Shown piece after piece: positions 18,271 to 26,863 of a stretch of DNA of 64,000 nucleotides (positions are counted from its first letter, which is position 1; each line of letters starts with the position of its first letter). The position numbers were made by a program, and so were the translations under genes. Below the pieces are notes generated by a model. It did no database searches and had not been told where the DNA came from. It was given only the letters and a program-made list of their open reading frames with translations. The stretch comes from Rheinheimera mesophila (GTDB taxonomy: Bacteria > Pseudomonadota > Gammaproteobacteria > Enterobacterales > Alteromonadaceae): positions 1 through 64,000 of the forward strand of contig NZ_LAVS01000091.1 in assembly GCF_000986865.1 (NCBI RefSeq). The letters run 5' to 3'.

Positions 18271-18409
18271 ATAGCCTAAGCTCTCGAGCGCTGCTCGAAT
18301 AAATTGCTTTATCTGTCTGATTGAATGAGTTAAATGTAGAGTACTCATCACTCATTGAGCCTAATTCAGGTTAAGCATCGGCCCAGGCCGGGTCATAAGG
18401 AAGTAATCT

Positions 18410-19765
18410 ATGCATGTACAACTGAATCCAGTCGGCGCTATGGCGCTTCTATCTCAACTTGAAGTTGACCGCCTGAAAAATAATACCAGCTCTGACGCTT
18501 TTACTTTATTTCGCAATTGTTGCCTTGCTGTCTTAAACGTAGGCAGCCACACCGACAGCTCCAGTGAAATTTATGATCAGTTTAAAGATTTTGATGTGAA
18601 TTTGTTGGCGCGTGAACGTGGTATTAAAATTGAGCTGTTTAATCCACCGGAAAGTGCTTTTGTTGATGGGCAGATTATCCGTGGTATTCATGAGCATTTA
18701 TTTGCTGTATTGCGCGATATCCTGTTTTTCCACACCCAGTTAACCCATGCCAACAGATTAGACTTACAAAACAGCGATCATATTACTCATACTGTCTACG
18801 ATATTTTGCGTAACGCCAGGGTGATAGATTCAGCCGTAGAGCCCAATATGATCGTCTGTTGGGGTGGTCACTCGATCAACGAAACTGAATATAAATACAC
18901 CAAAGAAGTAGGTTATCAGTTAGGTTTACGTGGGCTGGATATCTGCACAGGTTGTGGCCCGGGCGCGATGAAAGGCCCAATGAAAGGTGCCACTATAGGT
19001 CATGCCAAACAACGTAATACCAAAGGCCGTTATTTAGGTTTAACAGAACCAAGTATTATTGCGGCAGAACCACCAAACCCTATAGTCAATGAGCTGGTAA
19101 TTCTGCCTGATATTGAAAAACGGCTGGAAGCTTTTATCCGTGTCGCTCATGGCATTATTATTTTCCCTGGTGGAGCAGGCACAGCGGAAGAGCTGCTGTA
19201 TTTACTCGGCATTATGCTGCATGAGAAAAACAAAGATCAGAAACTACCGGTGATCCTGACGGGGCCACAACAAAGTGCGGCTTATTTTGCTGAACTGGCC
19301 AGTTTTATTGAGCAAACGCTGGGGCGGGAAGCGCTGGATTTGATTGAGATTATTATCGATGACCCAGCCGGAGTCGCTCGTCGTCTGAAACAAGGTTGTG
19401 CAGAAGTACGGCAATACCGCAAGAGCTGTGGTGACGCTTATCACTTTAACTGGACCTTGCATATAGACCCGGACTTCCAACATCCTTTTGCGCCAACGCA
19501 CCAGAATATGGCGTCTTTGGATCTGCATCTGGAACAGGATAAAGCCAAATTGGCAGCGCACTTACGTCGTGCTTTTTCCGGTATTGTGGCTGGTAATGTA
19601 AAAGACGAAGGCATCCGGGCTATCAAACAACATGGCCCCTTCAAGCTGTCAGGCGAACCAGCCTTGATGAGTCTGATGGACAAGTTATTGCAGGCTTTTG
19701 TTGCTCAGGGCAGGATGAAGTTACCGGGTTCGACCTATGAGCCTTGTTACCAAATACTAAACTGA
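18410..19765 (+). CDS. ppnN: Nucleotide 5'-monophosphate nucleosidase PpnN (YgdH)
   Basis: Hydrolyses purine and pyrimidine nucleoside monophosphates to base and ribose 5-phosphate. In E. coli it is a (p)ppGpp-binding enzyme. The 451-aa length matches the family. The LOG-type nucleotide motif is [14 protein letters not shown] (about residues 255-268), preceded by [14 protein letters not shown] (about 182-195). AAGGAAG lies shortly before the ATG. It leads a tight rightward series with xni, a DUF3192 gene and an HDOD-like gene (gaps of 1 base between the last pairs). Confidence 0.95.
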   Translation: MHVQLNPVGAMALLSQLEVDRLKNNTSSDAFTLFRNCCLAVLNVGSHTDSSSEIYDQFKDFDVNLLARERGIKIELFNPPESAFVDGQIIRGIHEHLFAVLRDILFFHTQLTHANRLDLQNSDHITHTVYDILRNARVIDSAVEPNMIVCWGGHSINETEYKYTKEVGYQLGLRGLDICTGCGPGAMKGPMKGATIGHAKQRNTKGRYLGLTEPSIIAAEPPNPIVNELVILPDIEKRLEAFIRVAHGIIIFPGGAGTAEELLYLLGIMLHEKNKDQKLPVILTGPQQSAAYFAELASFIEQTLGREALDLIEIIIDDPAGVARRLKQGCAEVRQYRKSCGDAYHFNWTLHIDPDFQHPFAPTHQNMASLDLHLEQDKAKLAAHLRRAFSGIVAGNVKDEGIRAIKQHGPFKLSGEPALMSLMDKLLQAFVAQGRMKLPGSTYEPCYQILN

Positions 19766-19766
19766 T

Positions 19767-20570
19767 ATGGCTCATTTGTTATTAATCGACGGACTAAACT
19801 TAGTCCGTCGTTTATACGCTGCCCAGGAAAGACCTTTTCACAACTCCCCTGCGCCCTACAGTGAGGCAACAGGCCAGCAACTGCTGCACAATACAGCGGA
19901 GCAGCTCCAACAAATTGCTTTGAAACTCACCCGGCAATTTAAACCCAGCCATGCACTGGCAGTGTTTGAAGCAACGCACCTGAACTGGCGCACCAAACTC
20001 TACCCGGCCTACAAAGCGGATCGACTGCCGATGCCGGAACATCTGCAAATAGCCCTGCCAGTGCTAAAACAAAAACTATCTGATATCGGCATCCAAAGCT
20101 TTCAAATTGCCGATCAGGAGGCCGATGATGTGATTGCAAGTCTGGCGATGACCATGCGTCAACATCAGCAGCAAGTGACCATAGTGTCGACAGACAAAGG
20201 CTATTTACCTTTGTTAGCCGACGGAGTTGCTGTGTATGATCATTTCAACCGCCAACAGCACAGCGCGGAGACGGTACTGCAGAAGTTTGGCGTATTACCA
20301 CAGCAGTTAGTCCGATATTGGAGCCTGGTCGGTGATAAAACGAATAACATTAGTGGTCTGACAGGTGTAGGGCCGAAAACGGCTGCAGAACTGTTAAAAC
20401 TGGGGCCAGATATTAAAACAGCTCTGGCCCATCCGGATTGTCCGGCCAAACTGAAACAGAAAATTATGGCGTCCCGTGCACAACTGCAGTTGTTTATGCA
20501 GATCTTAAGTCTGAAAACTGATTTACAGTTGGGGCTTAATTTACAGCAGGTACGTTTTACAGCATGTTGA
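19767..20570 (+). CDS. xni: Flap endonuclease Xni (ExoIX)
   Basis: A 267-aa 5'-nuclease of the PIN/FEN superfamily acting on DNA flaps, homologous to the N-terminal domain of PolA. LLLIDGLNLVRRLY (4-17) and ADQEADDVIASLA (about 111-123) carry metal-binding acidic residues. A helix-hairpin-helix VGDKTNNISGLTGVGPKTAAELL spans about 188-210. It begins one base after the ppnN stop. E. coli also places xni near ppnN. The next gene's start lies 9 bases past its stop. Confidence 0.94.
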   Translation: MAHLLLIDGLNLVRRLYAAQERPFHNSPAPYSEATGQQLLHNTAEQLQQIALKLTRQFKPSHALAVFEATHLNWRTKLYPAYKADRLPMPEHLQIALPVLKQKLSDIGIQSFQIADQEADDVIASLAMTMRQHQQQVTIVSTDKGYLPLLADGVAVYDHFNRQQHSAETVLQKFGVLPQQLVRYWSLVGDKTNNISGLTGVGPKTAAELLKLGPDIKTALAHPDCPAKLKQKIMASRAQLQLFMQILSLKTDLQLGLNLQQVRFTAC

Positions 20571-20578
20571 GGCAGACG

Positions 20579-20962
20579 ATGAAAGTAAAAACCATAGCCT
20601 TCTTACTGGCAGGACTGCTACTGTATGTCGGCTTAACCTGCATTACATTGCTGTTTTATAAGGATGATCCTGATCAGATGAACTGGCAGGACAGAGAAGC
20701 TTTTAACACCAAATATATTTATAAACTGGATTTGACTAAAACCATCACCAGAGATCAGGTGATCGACTATCTGGGTGGACCAGATATTACGGAAGCCAAA
20801 AACCAACAGCAGCAGATTTATCAGGTGCTGTACTACCGCACCCACAGAACCAAAACCGACGGCATTACCACTCGCGACGAATGCACAGCTATTTTATTTA
20901 AAAATCAGCAACTGATAGCTATAGGTGAAACTGCGGTAGAGCAATACAACCAACTGGACTGA
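20579..20962 (+). CDS. DUF3192 family protein, membrane-anchored
   Basis: A 127-aa protein with an N-terminal hydrophobic helix (residues 6-24, LAGLLLYVGLTCITLLFY) and a DUF3192 domain: IDYLGGPDITEA, LYYRTHRTKTDGITTRDECTA and a terminal AIGETAV. Unlike its paralogue at 8671 it lacks a lipobox and seems anchored by the uncleaved helix. ATG 20579 is chosen for its GAGG at 6-9 bases; ATG 20564 is also in frame. It is tightly spaced between xni and the HDOD-like gene. Function unknown. Confidence 0.82.
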   Translation: MKVKTIAFLLAGLLLYVGLTCITLLFYKDDPDQMNWQDREAFNTKYIYKLDLTKTITRDQVIDYLGGPDITEAKNQQQQIYQVLYYRTHRTKTDGITTRDECTAILFKNQQLIAIGETAVEQYNQLD

Positions 20963-20963
20963 G

Positions 20964-22721
20964 ATGGTAACTTTGGGATCTTTGACAGCGCTTTATCAGG
21001 ACTGTGATGTGTTTTACACAAAGACACAGCAGTTATCAGCACTACAGCAACTGGAATCGCTGCAAAGGATCTGCCAGCACACAGCACAACTGGCACTTAC
21101 TACTCCTTTTTTGCTGATATCCCAACTCTCTCTTAGCCCAAGCACTGGCCTGGTTGCCAGCAAAGTCTTTATCAAACAGGCCGCCCTGTTAACAGCAATT
21201 GCGATGGCGGGTCGTTGGCCTGAAGATTTAGTGTTGCAACTGCTCAAATGCTGTTTGTTGCAGACATTGGCTGTAACAGCCTTGTTGGAGAAGTCGGCGA
21301 AGGCAGAACAGCTCAGCGCTTTAGAGCAACAACAGCTCAAATTCCCGGCTTTGATTGCGATAAAGCACCACAAAGAGCTAGCGGAAAAAGCCGGAGTATT
21401 GCATCTGTTACGACAGTGTTATGGCAAAAATAGAGGGTTAGCCACCTGGCAAAGCCCCTACTTCAGTCAGTTAATCAGTTTTTGTTGGCAAGTCACCAGG
21501 CTGATGTTACCCGGCGCCGGCAAATTGATTGCGCTGGAAAAAATATCTGTGCAACTACTCCCTCAGGCCACTGCCACAGAGCTGGAGTTTTGGCGGGCTT
21601 TATCCTGCCTAAACAGTAGCAGCTATAGTACAGGACGCTTTATCCGTGACTCTGAGGCTAATCTGGCACTGCTGCTTTGCGAAATTCATAGTTCACAGCA
21701 GAGTCAATTATTAGTACAGCATTACAACAAGAGCACGAAGCAATTGTTGCCGCCACAACTCCTGGCTGCAACAGACTGGCAGTTATTAAATCCACGACAG
21801 TACCATCAGGACAACTGGCTTGATGGCTGGCAACAGGACAACAGACTTTTACCGCAATGGCCACAAACCACAGAACTACCAGCGTTAAGCTGGTTGCATC
21901 AGCTAAGTCTTGCAGCCAAAGTCAGTCAACAAACAGAATTGATAGAACAACATCCATGGCTGATACAACAGCTCAGGGAAAAGGCATCCGCTCAAAGCAG
22001 GCAACAACAAAAAATTCACTCTACCCACCATGCTATCGCGATGCTGGGCCAGGAACAGCTATTGCCTTTGTTAAAACAAGCCTGGCTGGAACAACATTGT
22101 CACAGACAACATCAACCTTTACATGGCTGGCTGCTGGAGTTCAGGCGCGTCCTGGCCAAAGCCTTGTATCTGTTGACCCAACCCATAAAATTTTATGCGT
22201 TAGCGCAACAACAGGCAGAGCTGCTGGCCTGGTGTTTGTGCTGGCCTTTGTGGCAGCAGACAGATTTACGTTTTTTAGCCCTGGTGCATCCAAACCAAAA
22301 TAACTGCCAACTCAGCCAGTGGCTAAAGCAGCAGTTATGGCAAAGTGAGCATTATCAACAACTGGCGGTAAAAACGCTGAAACATTTACAGTGTAACCAA
22401 AGCTGGCAGGATGCCTGCCTGCATTACAGAGCTTTACCCACTTCAGGCCATTCCCATGCCATGGCTTTTGTGCTGGCTTTTGCTTTTGATCTGACAGTTT
22501 CGATATTCTCAGACAGTGATGAGAGGGACAGACTGACTCACAGTTATAAATTCACCGAAACTGCACTGGCAGCACCAGATTATTCAGTCACAGATTGGCA
22601 GGCGTTGCTGGTTGAACAAACTCAGCCCGTCAGCCAACTTATGGCCAGTTGTAGTTTTATTTCTCCATTTCCTGCAATTATGCCGCAAGAACCAACAGAT
22701 TTGTCGCAGATGTCGGCGTAA
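20964..22721 (+). CDS. Divergent HDOD-like protein, 585 aa
   Basis: A Leu/Gln-rich, all-helical cytosolic protein. Two stretches resemble HDOD-domain helices. The clearer one is IHSTHHAIAMLGQEQLLPLL (about residues 352-371), matching the HDOD pattern of a conserved S-x-x-H-A-x-x-x-LG. An upstream region with KFPALIAIKHH (about 130-140) may be a second, weaker helical unit. No HD metal pair, GGDEF or EAL is present. It starts one base after the DUF3192 stop, so it is the last gene of the ppnN operon. HDOD proteins usually act in signalling, but this assignment is tentative. Confidence 0.5.
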   Translation: MVTLGSLTALYQDCDVFYTKTQQLSALQQLESLQRICQHTAQLALTTPFLLISQLSLSPSTGLVASKVFIKQAALLTAIAMAGRWPEDLVLQLLKCCLLQTLAVTALLEKSAKAEQLSALEQQQLKFPALIAIKHHKELAEKAGVLHLLRQCYGKNRGLATWQSPYFSQLISFCWQVTRLMLPGAGKLIALEKISVQLLPQATATELEFWRALSCLNSSSYSTGRFIRDSEANLALLLCEIHSSQQSQLLVQHYNKSTKQLLPPQLLAATDWQLLNPRQYHQDNWLDGWQQDNRLLPQWPQTTELPALSWLHQLSLAAKVSQQTELIEQHPWLIQQLREKASAQSRQQQKIHSTHHAIAMLGQEQLLPLLKQAWLEQHCHRQHQPLHGWLLEFRRVLAKALYLLTQPIKFYALAQQQAELLAWCLCWPLWQQTDLRFLALVHPNQNNCQLSQWLKQQLWQSEHYQQLAVKTLKHLQCNQSWQDACLHYRALPTSGHSHAMAFVLAFAFDLTVSIFSDSDERDRLTHSYKFTETALAAPDYSVTDWQALLVEQTQPVSQLMASCSFISPFPAIMPQEPTDLSQMSA

Positions 22722-22867
22722 ACTGGAAAATAAGCACCAAAACTGGTATATTTTCGCCGAATTTCAGCAAGCTCTGACACAACAGCAGCAATAAGAAAAA
22801 TAAACCAGCAGCAGCTTTGTGTTTATTACAACCAGTCACGATAAGAATCAGTTACTTAAGGAACGTT

Positions 22868-23875
22868 ATGAGTTCACAAACTATTACAGTCATCAAAGGT
22901 GATGGCATAGGTCCAAGCATAGTAGAAGCCGCTATTCAGGTTCTGGATAAAGTAGGCTGTAACTTCAACTATGAATACGTTGAAGCAGGTTTAACAGCGT
23001 TAGAAACTACCGGTGAGTTGCTGCCACAAACCACACTGGACGCCATTGCCCGCAACAAAATCACCTTAAAAGGCCCGTTAACTACACCTGTAGGCGAAGG
23101 TTTTACTTCAATTAACGTGACCTTACGGAAAAAATTCAACCTGTACTCAAACGTGCGTCCGGTGATTTCGTTTAAAGGCACTAAAGCCCGCTACGAAAAT
23201 ATCGACATCATTACAGTACGTGAAAATACTGAAGGTATGTATTCAGGTGCTGGCCAGATCGTGAAAAACGAAGGCGAGTTGGCAGAAGCCATGAGCGTAG
23301 TAACCCGTGAAGGTTCTGAACGTATTGTTGAGTTCGCCTTTGAATTGGCCCGTCGCGAGAAGCGCAAAAAAGTCACTATTGTGCACAAAGCCAATATTCT
23401 GAAATCCACCTCTGGCCTGTTCTTAAAAACAGCCCGTGAAGTAGCATTACGTTACCCGGATATTCAGGCCAGCGAGATGATCGTTGATAACGCCTGTATG
23501 CAACTGGTGATGAATCCACAACAGTTTGATGTGATTGTGACCACCAACCTGTTCGGCGATATTTTATCTGACCTGTGTGCCGGTTTAGTCGGTGGTTTAG
23601 GCATGGCGCCAGGCGCCAATATCGGCAAAGACTGCGCTATTTTTGAAGCAGTGCACGGCAGCGCGCCAGACATTGCAGGCAAAAACCTGGCCAACCCAAG
23701 TTCAGTGATTTTAGCGTCAGTCCAAATGCTGGAATATTTGGGCATGAAAGATAAAGCAGAAAAAATTCTGGCTGCTTTAACTGATGTAATTGCATCAGGC
23801 GACCGCACCACCCGCGACTTAGGTGGCAGCCATGGCACCACAGACTTTACTGCTGCCATGCTGGAACGTCTGTAA
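22868..23875 (+). CDS. Isocitrate dehydrogenase, NAD-dependent type
   Basis: A 335-aa member of the isocitrate/isopropylmalate dehydrogenase family; oxidises isocitrate to 2-oxoglutarate in the TCA cycle. Motifs seen are GDGIGPSIVEAA (9-20), the substrate loop SINVTLRKKFNLYSNVRP (about 83-100), ENTEGMYSG (about 119-127), NLFGDILSDL and HGSAPDIAGK. The short length and loop point to the NAD-type enzyme, not Icd. ATG 22868 has TAAGGAAC upstream. A palindromic repeat begins at the base after its stop. Coenzyme choice is inferred. Confidence 0.9.
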   Translation: MSSQTITVIKGDGIGPSIVEAAIQVLDKVGCNFNYEYVEAGLTALETTGELLPQTTLDAIARNKITLKGPLTTPVGEGFTSINVTLRKKFNLYSNVRPVISFKGTKARYENIDIITVRENTEGMYSGAGQIVKNEGELAEAMSVVTREGSERIVEFAFELARREKRKKVTIVHKANILKSTSGLFLKTAREVALRYPDIQASEMIVDNACMQLVMNPQQFDVIVTTNLFGDILSDLCAGLVGGLGMAPGANIGKDCAIFEAVHGSAPDIAGKNLANPSSVILASVQMLEYLGMKDKAEKILAALTDVIASGDRTTRDLGGSHGTTDFTAAMLERL

Positions 23876-23999
23876 TACCCTTCGTTCTTGAAGCCGTAGC
23901 TTCGTTGACTGTACCAGCTAGCCCCAGTCACATAGGTAACTATGCTCCCGGGGTCTAGCTGGCTTGTCGCCTCGCTACAACTCCAATTACTTTGGGTAT
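23876..23999. repeat. Interspersed ~124-bp imperfect palindromic repeat, copy 2
   Basis: Runs from TACCC (23876-23880), directly after the isocitrate dehydrogenase stop codon, to GGGTA (23994-23998). The outer parts TTCTTGAAGCCGTAGC and GCTACAACTCCAATTA pair imperfectly. The inner CCCCAGTCACATA and TATGCTCCCGGGG also pair. It shares most blocks with copy 1 (5116), including GGCTTGTCGCCTCG against CGCTTGTCGCCTCG. A long hairpin in the mRNA 3' end is expected. Confidence 0.8.
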
Positions 24000-24087
24000 A
24001 GTCTGAATCAAGCTCTAAGCTTTTTTGCCATCATCTGCGCTTCACACTACTATGCTCCGAGAGGATTTTTCCTAAGGAGTTATATCA

Positions 24088-24732
24088 ATGTATCAGTTGT
24101 ACTATTCACCCAGCACTGCCAGTATGGCGCCGCATATTTTGCTGGAAGAACTTGCCGTGCCCTATGAGCTGGTACTTACAGACACAGCCACAGGCTCACA
24201 TAAAAAAGCTGAATATCTGGCGCTGAATCCTAACGGCACTATTCCAACCTTAATCGACCGCGGTCAGGTTGTTTTTGAAACTGCAGCTATTTGTCTGCAT
24301 TTGGTCGACAGCCATCCGGAAAAGAATTTATTCCCAGCTCCCGGCACGTTAAAAAGAGCCGAAGCCTACAAATGGCTGATTTGGTTCTCCGCTACCTTAC
24401 AAAGCACTTTAGTGGTGTATTTTTATCCGGAGCGTTGGGTGACTGGCGAGCAAAACGCCGCAGATTTAAAACGCCACGCCCAGCAAAAAGCTCAGGGCCT
24501 GCTGGAACAAATGGACAAACATTTAGCCAGCCACTGCAGTCCATGGTTTTTAGGCGAAGAATTTTCGCTCATCGATATTTACGCCATGATGTTATGCCGC
24601 TGGACCCGGCATTTTGACGATAAAAAAGCCCGCGATTACCCTTCTATAGCCCTCTGGGTACAAAAGGTATTAGCCCGCCCTGCAGTGCAAAAAGTGATGG
24701 ATTATGATGGCTTAGTGAAGCCTTATGTATGA
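24088..24732 (+). CDS. Glutathione S-transferase family protein
   Basis: A 214-aa GST. The N-terminal thioredoxin-like domain begins MYQLYYSPSTASMAPHILLEE, with Ser/Thr near the usual catalytic position. The cis-Pro motif NPNGTIPTLID is at about 49-59 and the glutathione-binding ETAAICLHL at about 67-75. The C-terminal helical domain ends with the RPAVQKVM motif. AAGGAG lies about 10 bases upstream. It is monocistronic with its own terminator. Substrate unknown. Confidence 0.9.
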   Translation: MYQLYYSPSTASMAPHILLEELAVPYELVLTDTATGSHKKAEYLALNPNGTIPTLIDRGQVVFETAAICLHLVDSHPEKNLFPAPGTLKRAEAYKWLIWFSATLQSTLVVYFYPERWVTGEQNAADLKRHAQQKAQGLLEQMDKHLASHCSPWFLGEEFSLIDIYAMMLCRWTRHFDDKKARDYPSIALWVQKVLARPAVQKVMDYDGLVKPYV

Positions 24733-24734
24733 CA

Positions 24735-24770
24735 AAGGCAGGGATAATCCCTGCCTTCTTTCTTTATTGC
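24735..24770 (+). terminator. Intrinsic terminator of GST gene
   Basis: AAGGCAGGGA (24735-24744), loop TAA, TCCCTGCCTT (24748-24757), then CTTTCTTTATT. It sits directly after the GST stop and faces the end of rlmM, for which it may also serve from the other side. Confidence 0.9.
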
Positions 24771-24788
24771 TGTTGCAAAAAAGCTGTA

Positions 24789-25865
24789 TTAAAACTTTCG
24801 CACATGCACTGTCACTTCCTCGCGGTCGTGGTACAAGTGTTTGGCCTGGAACTCGACATCCAGTCCCGCTTCGTCCAGTTTTTGCTGCATCATCTCCAGC
24901 ACTTCAACCACTGTTTCGTAGCGTTTTTTCATAGGTAATTTCAGGTTAAAAATACTTTCCTGACACCATTCGTTGATCAGCCAGTCGCAAACCAACTGGC
25001 CAACACGCTGTGGTTTTTCAATCATGTCGCAAACCAGCCAGTGCACGTTCTTTTTCTCAGGTTTAAATTTAAAACCATCCACCTGAAAATGTTTTACCTG
25101 GCCTGTATCCATTAAAGACTGCGCCATCATACCGTTGTCGATGGCAGTGACCATCATGCTGCGTTTTACCAACTGATAGGTCCAGCCGCCCGGACAAGCG
25201 CCTAAATCCACTGCTCTCATGCCCGAAGCCAACCGAGTATCCCATTCGTCTTTTGGAATAAACTGAATAAAAGCCTCTTCCAGTTTTAAGGTGCTGCGAC
25301 TTGGCGCATCGGCCGGAAACTTCAGCCGCATAATGCCGTTTTCCAGCGGGCTGTTATTCTCAGGGTACGAAATGCCTAAATACGCACTGCTGCCAGAGAG
25401 CATAAATAAATGCAGTACTGCAGCGCGGGAGTTTTCTTTTTGCAGCAAAACACCGGCTTTGCGTAACGACTGGCGCAAAGGTACTGTCAGTTTGCGCGCC
25501 AAAGTCGATAATGTTTTGCCGTCGTTGGTTTCAGGGTATTCCACCCGCACTTCACCAAAAGCGGAGAGCTCAGCAGCCAAAGCAGATTCAACCACAGTAC
25601 TGATTCGATCGGCCGGGTTTAATTGCAGCAAGTCATCGACCAGCAAAAACCACTGGCGGGCAAAAATTAAGTTACTAAAGTCATAGTCACGATAAAAAGC
25701 GGCTAAGGCATCAGAGTCATACGCTTCAAAAATGACAAAAGCGGCGTCTTTGGTCAGTTTACAAAAACCAAATACCTCTTGCTGAGCTGCTTTGTCCTGA
25801 ATTTCGCCGGCACATTCTTTTTCAAAACCTGAACGGCAATACAGCAAAAGTTGGGGCATCTTCAT
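24789..25865 (-). CDS. rlmM: 23S rRNA (cytidine-2'-O)-methyltransferase RlmM
   Basis: Methylates C2498 of 23S rRNA using SAM. A 358-aa protein with an N-terminal THUMP-like region (GFEKECAGEIQDKAAQQEVFGF is split across residues 13-34). The Rossmann methyltransferase domain contains AVDLGACPGGWTYQLV (about 217-232) and the WLVCDMIEKP catalytic region (about 282-291). It is the last gene of the leftward gcvA-hydrolase-ygdD-rlmM series. The link to ygdD and gcvA is the same as in E. coli. Confidence 0.95.
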   Translation of the reverse strand: MKMPQLLLYCRSGFEKECAGEIQDKAAQQEVFGFCKLTKDAAFVIFEAYDSDALAAFYRDYDFSNLIFARQWFLLVDDLLQLNPADRISTVVESALAAELSAFGEVRVEYPETNDGKTLSTLARKLTVPLRQSLRKAGVLLQKENSRAAVLHLFMLSGSSAYLGISYPENNSPLENGIMRLKFPADAPSRSTLKLEEAFIQFIPKDEWDTRLASGMRAVDLGACPGGWTYQLVKRSMMVTAIDNGMMAQSLMDTGQVKHFQVDGFKFKPEKKNVHWLVCDMIEKPQRVGQLVCDWLINEWCQESIFNLKLPMKKRYETVVEVLEMMQQKLDEAGLDVEFQAKHLYHDREEVTVHVRKF

Positions 25866-25866
25866 G

Positions 25867-26256
25867 TTATTTCCTGATCCAAGGGCTGATAGCCAAGGCC
25901 AACCAGCTTAAAATTAGCAACTGCCCACCCAAAGGTGCCAGCGCTGAAAAATGTAAAGGCAGCTTAAAAACACTAGCAACCAGAGTATAAACAAACAACC
26001 AAAGTCCAAGTTGCATGGCAAGGGCGACAATACGGCTTAACCATGGGCTTTGTTGTTGCAGCTTGTCAAAAGCCGATAAGGCTAATAAAGCCACAGCGTG
26101 AAAAGCTAAAATAAAACCGGCGCTCAAAAGCACTGCCAGTTGCTCTGTCGCTATAGTGTCACGCCATAAATGCATTAAAGCAGCAGCCGAACCTACAGTC
26201 ACAGCGCCATAAAAGGCAGCCAGGCTTGCGTTAATTTTCCAGAATACGTGCATCAA
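25867..26256 (-). CDS. ygdD: DUF423 membrane protein YgdD
   Basis: A 129-aa inner-membrane protein with four hydrophobic segments (about residues 10-28, 40-62, 75-96 and 103-122). It has the DUF423 pattern (an N-terminal LAAFYGAVTVGSAAALMHL and a central ILAFHAVALLALS). Function unknown. It stops one base before rlmM and its start overlaps the preceding hydrolase gene by 26 bases, so all are co-transcribed. The gene order gcvA..ygdD-rlmM matches E. coli. Confidence 0.88.
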   Translation of the reverse strand: MMHVFWKINASLAAFYGAVTVGSAAALMHLWRDTIATEQLAVLLSAGFILAFHAVALLALSAFDKLQQQSPWLSRIVALAMQLGLWLFVYTLVASVFKLPLHFSALAPLGGQLLILSWLALAISPWIRK

Positions 26257-26860
26257 TAAAACTCCGGCTTATCAAAGCGGCTTGTTTGATAAGCTGTTGT
26301 TGGGTTAAGCCTGATTTTTTCAGCGGCACAAAATCATGATCGCCATTTTCTAGCCAGTTTAAATCGATAAAAGGCCAGCTTTTATCAAAGAGTTCATCTC
26401 TGTTACCAAAAGGATCACGCTCTCCTTGCAACACTAAAACAGGCCTTTTTAAATCGGCAAAATGCTCTGTTCGCCAACTATCCTTTTTTGGCGGATGAAA
26501 AGGATAACCAAAAGCTATCACGCCTTTTACTTGCGCAAGCAGCAGCTCTGATGCTGCAAGCAGAGTAGCTACCCGGCCGCCCATAGACTTACCTGCAATA
26601 AACAAAGGCAGATCTGTGGCCATTTGCCTTATTTGTTCAACAAGTTCAGCCACTAACAGCGGCATCTTCGGCGGTAACTGCCTGCTGCCAGCTAAAGTCC
26701 TTTGCATATAGGCAAAGTTAAAACCCCAGACTTCAATCCCCTGAGTTGCGAGCTCTGCGGCCAACTGCAGACAAAAATCTGACCGCACGGAGGCTCCTGC
26801 TCCATGACAGAGCAGCAGTCTGGCAACAGGCTTTTCGCACAAAACTAGTTGCTCTGGCAT
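26231..26860 (-). CDS. Alpha/beta hydrolase, KANL3/dienelactone-hydrolase-like
   Basis: A 209-aa cytosolic alpha/beta-hydrolase. LLLCHGAGASVRSDF (about residues 16-30) forms the oxyanion region. The nucleophile elbow is GKSMGG (about 91-96), the acid lies in VLQGERDPFG (about 146-155), and the His in NGDHDFVPLKKSG. The size and motifs fit the small KANL3/Tex30-like group; the substrate is not known. It is inserted between gcvA (3-base gap) and ygdD, which are next to each other in E. coli, so it is an accessory gene within this operon. Confidence 0.82.
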   Translation of the reverse strand: MPEQLVLCEKPVARLLLCHGAGASVRSDFCLQLAAELATQGIEVWGFNFAYMQRTLAGSRQLPPKMPLLVAELVEQIRQMATDLPLFIAGKSMGGRVATLLAASELLLAQVKGVIAFGYPFHPPKKDSWRTEHFADLKRPVLVLQGERDPFGNRDELFDKSWPFIDLNWLENGDHDFVPLKKSGLTQQQLIKQAALISRSFIDARILEN

Positions 26861-26863
26861 CAG

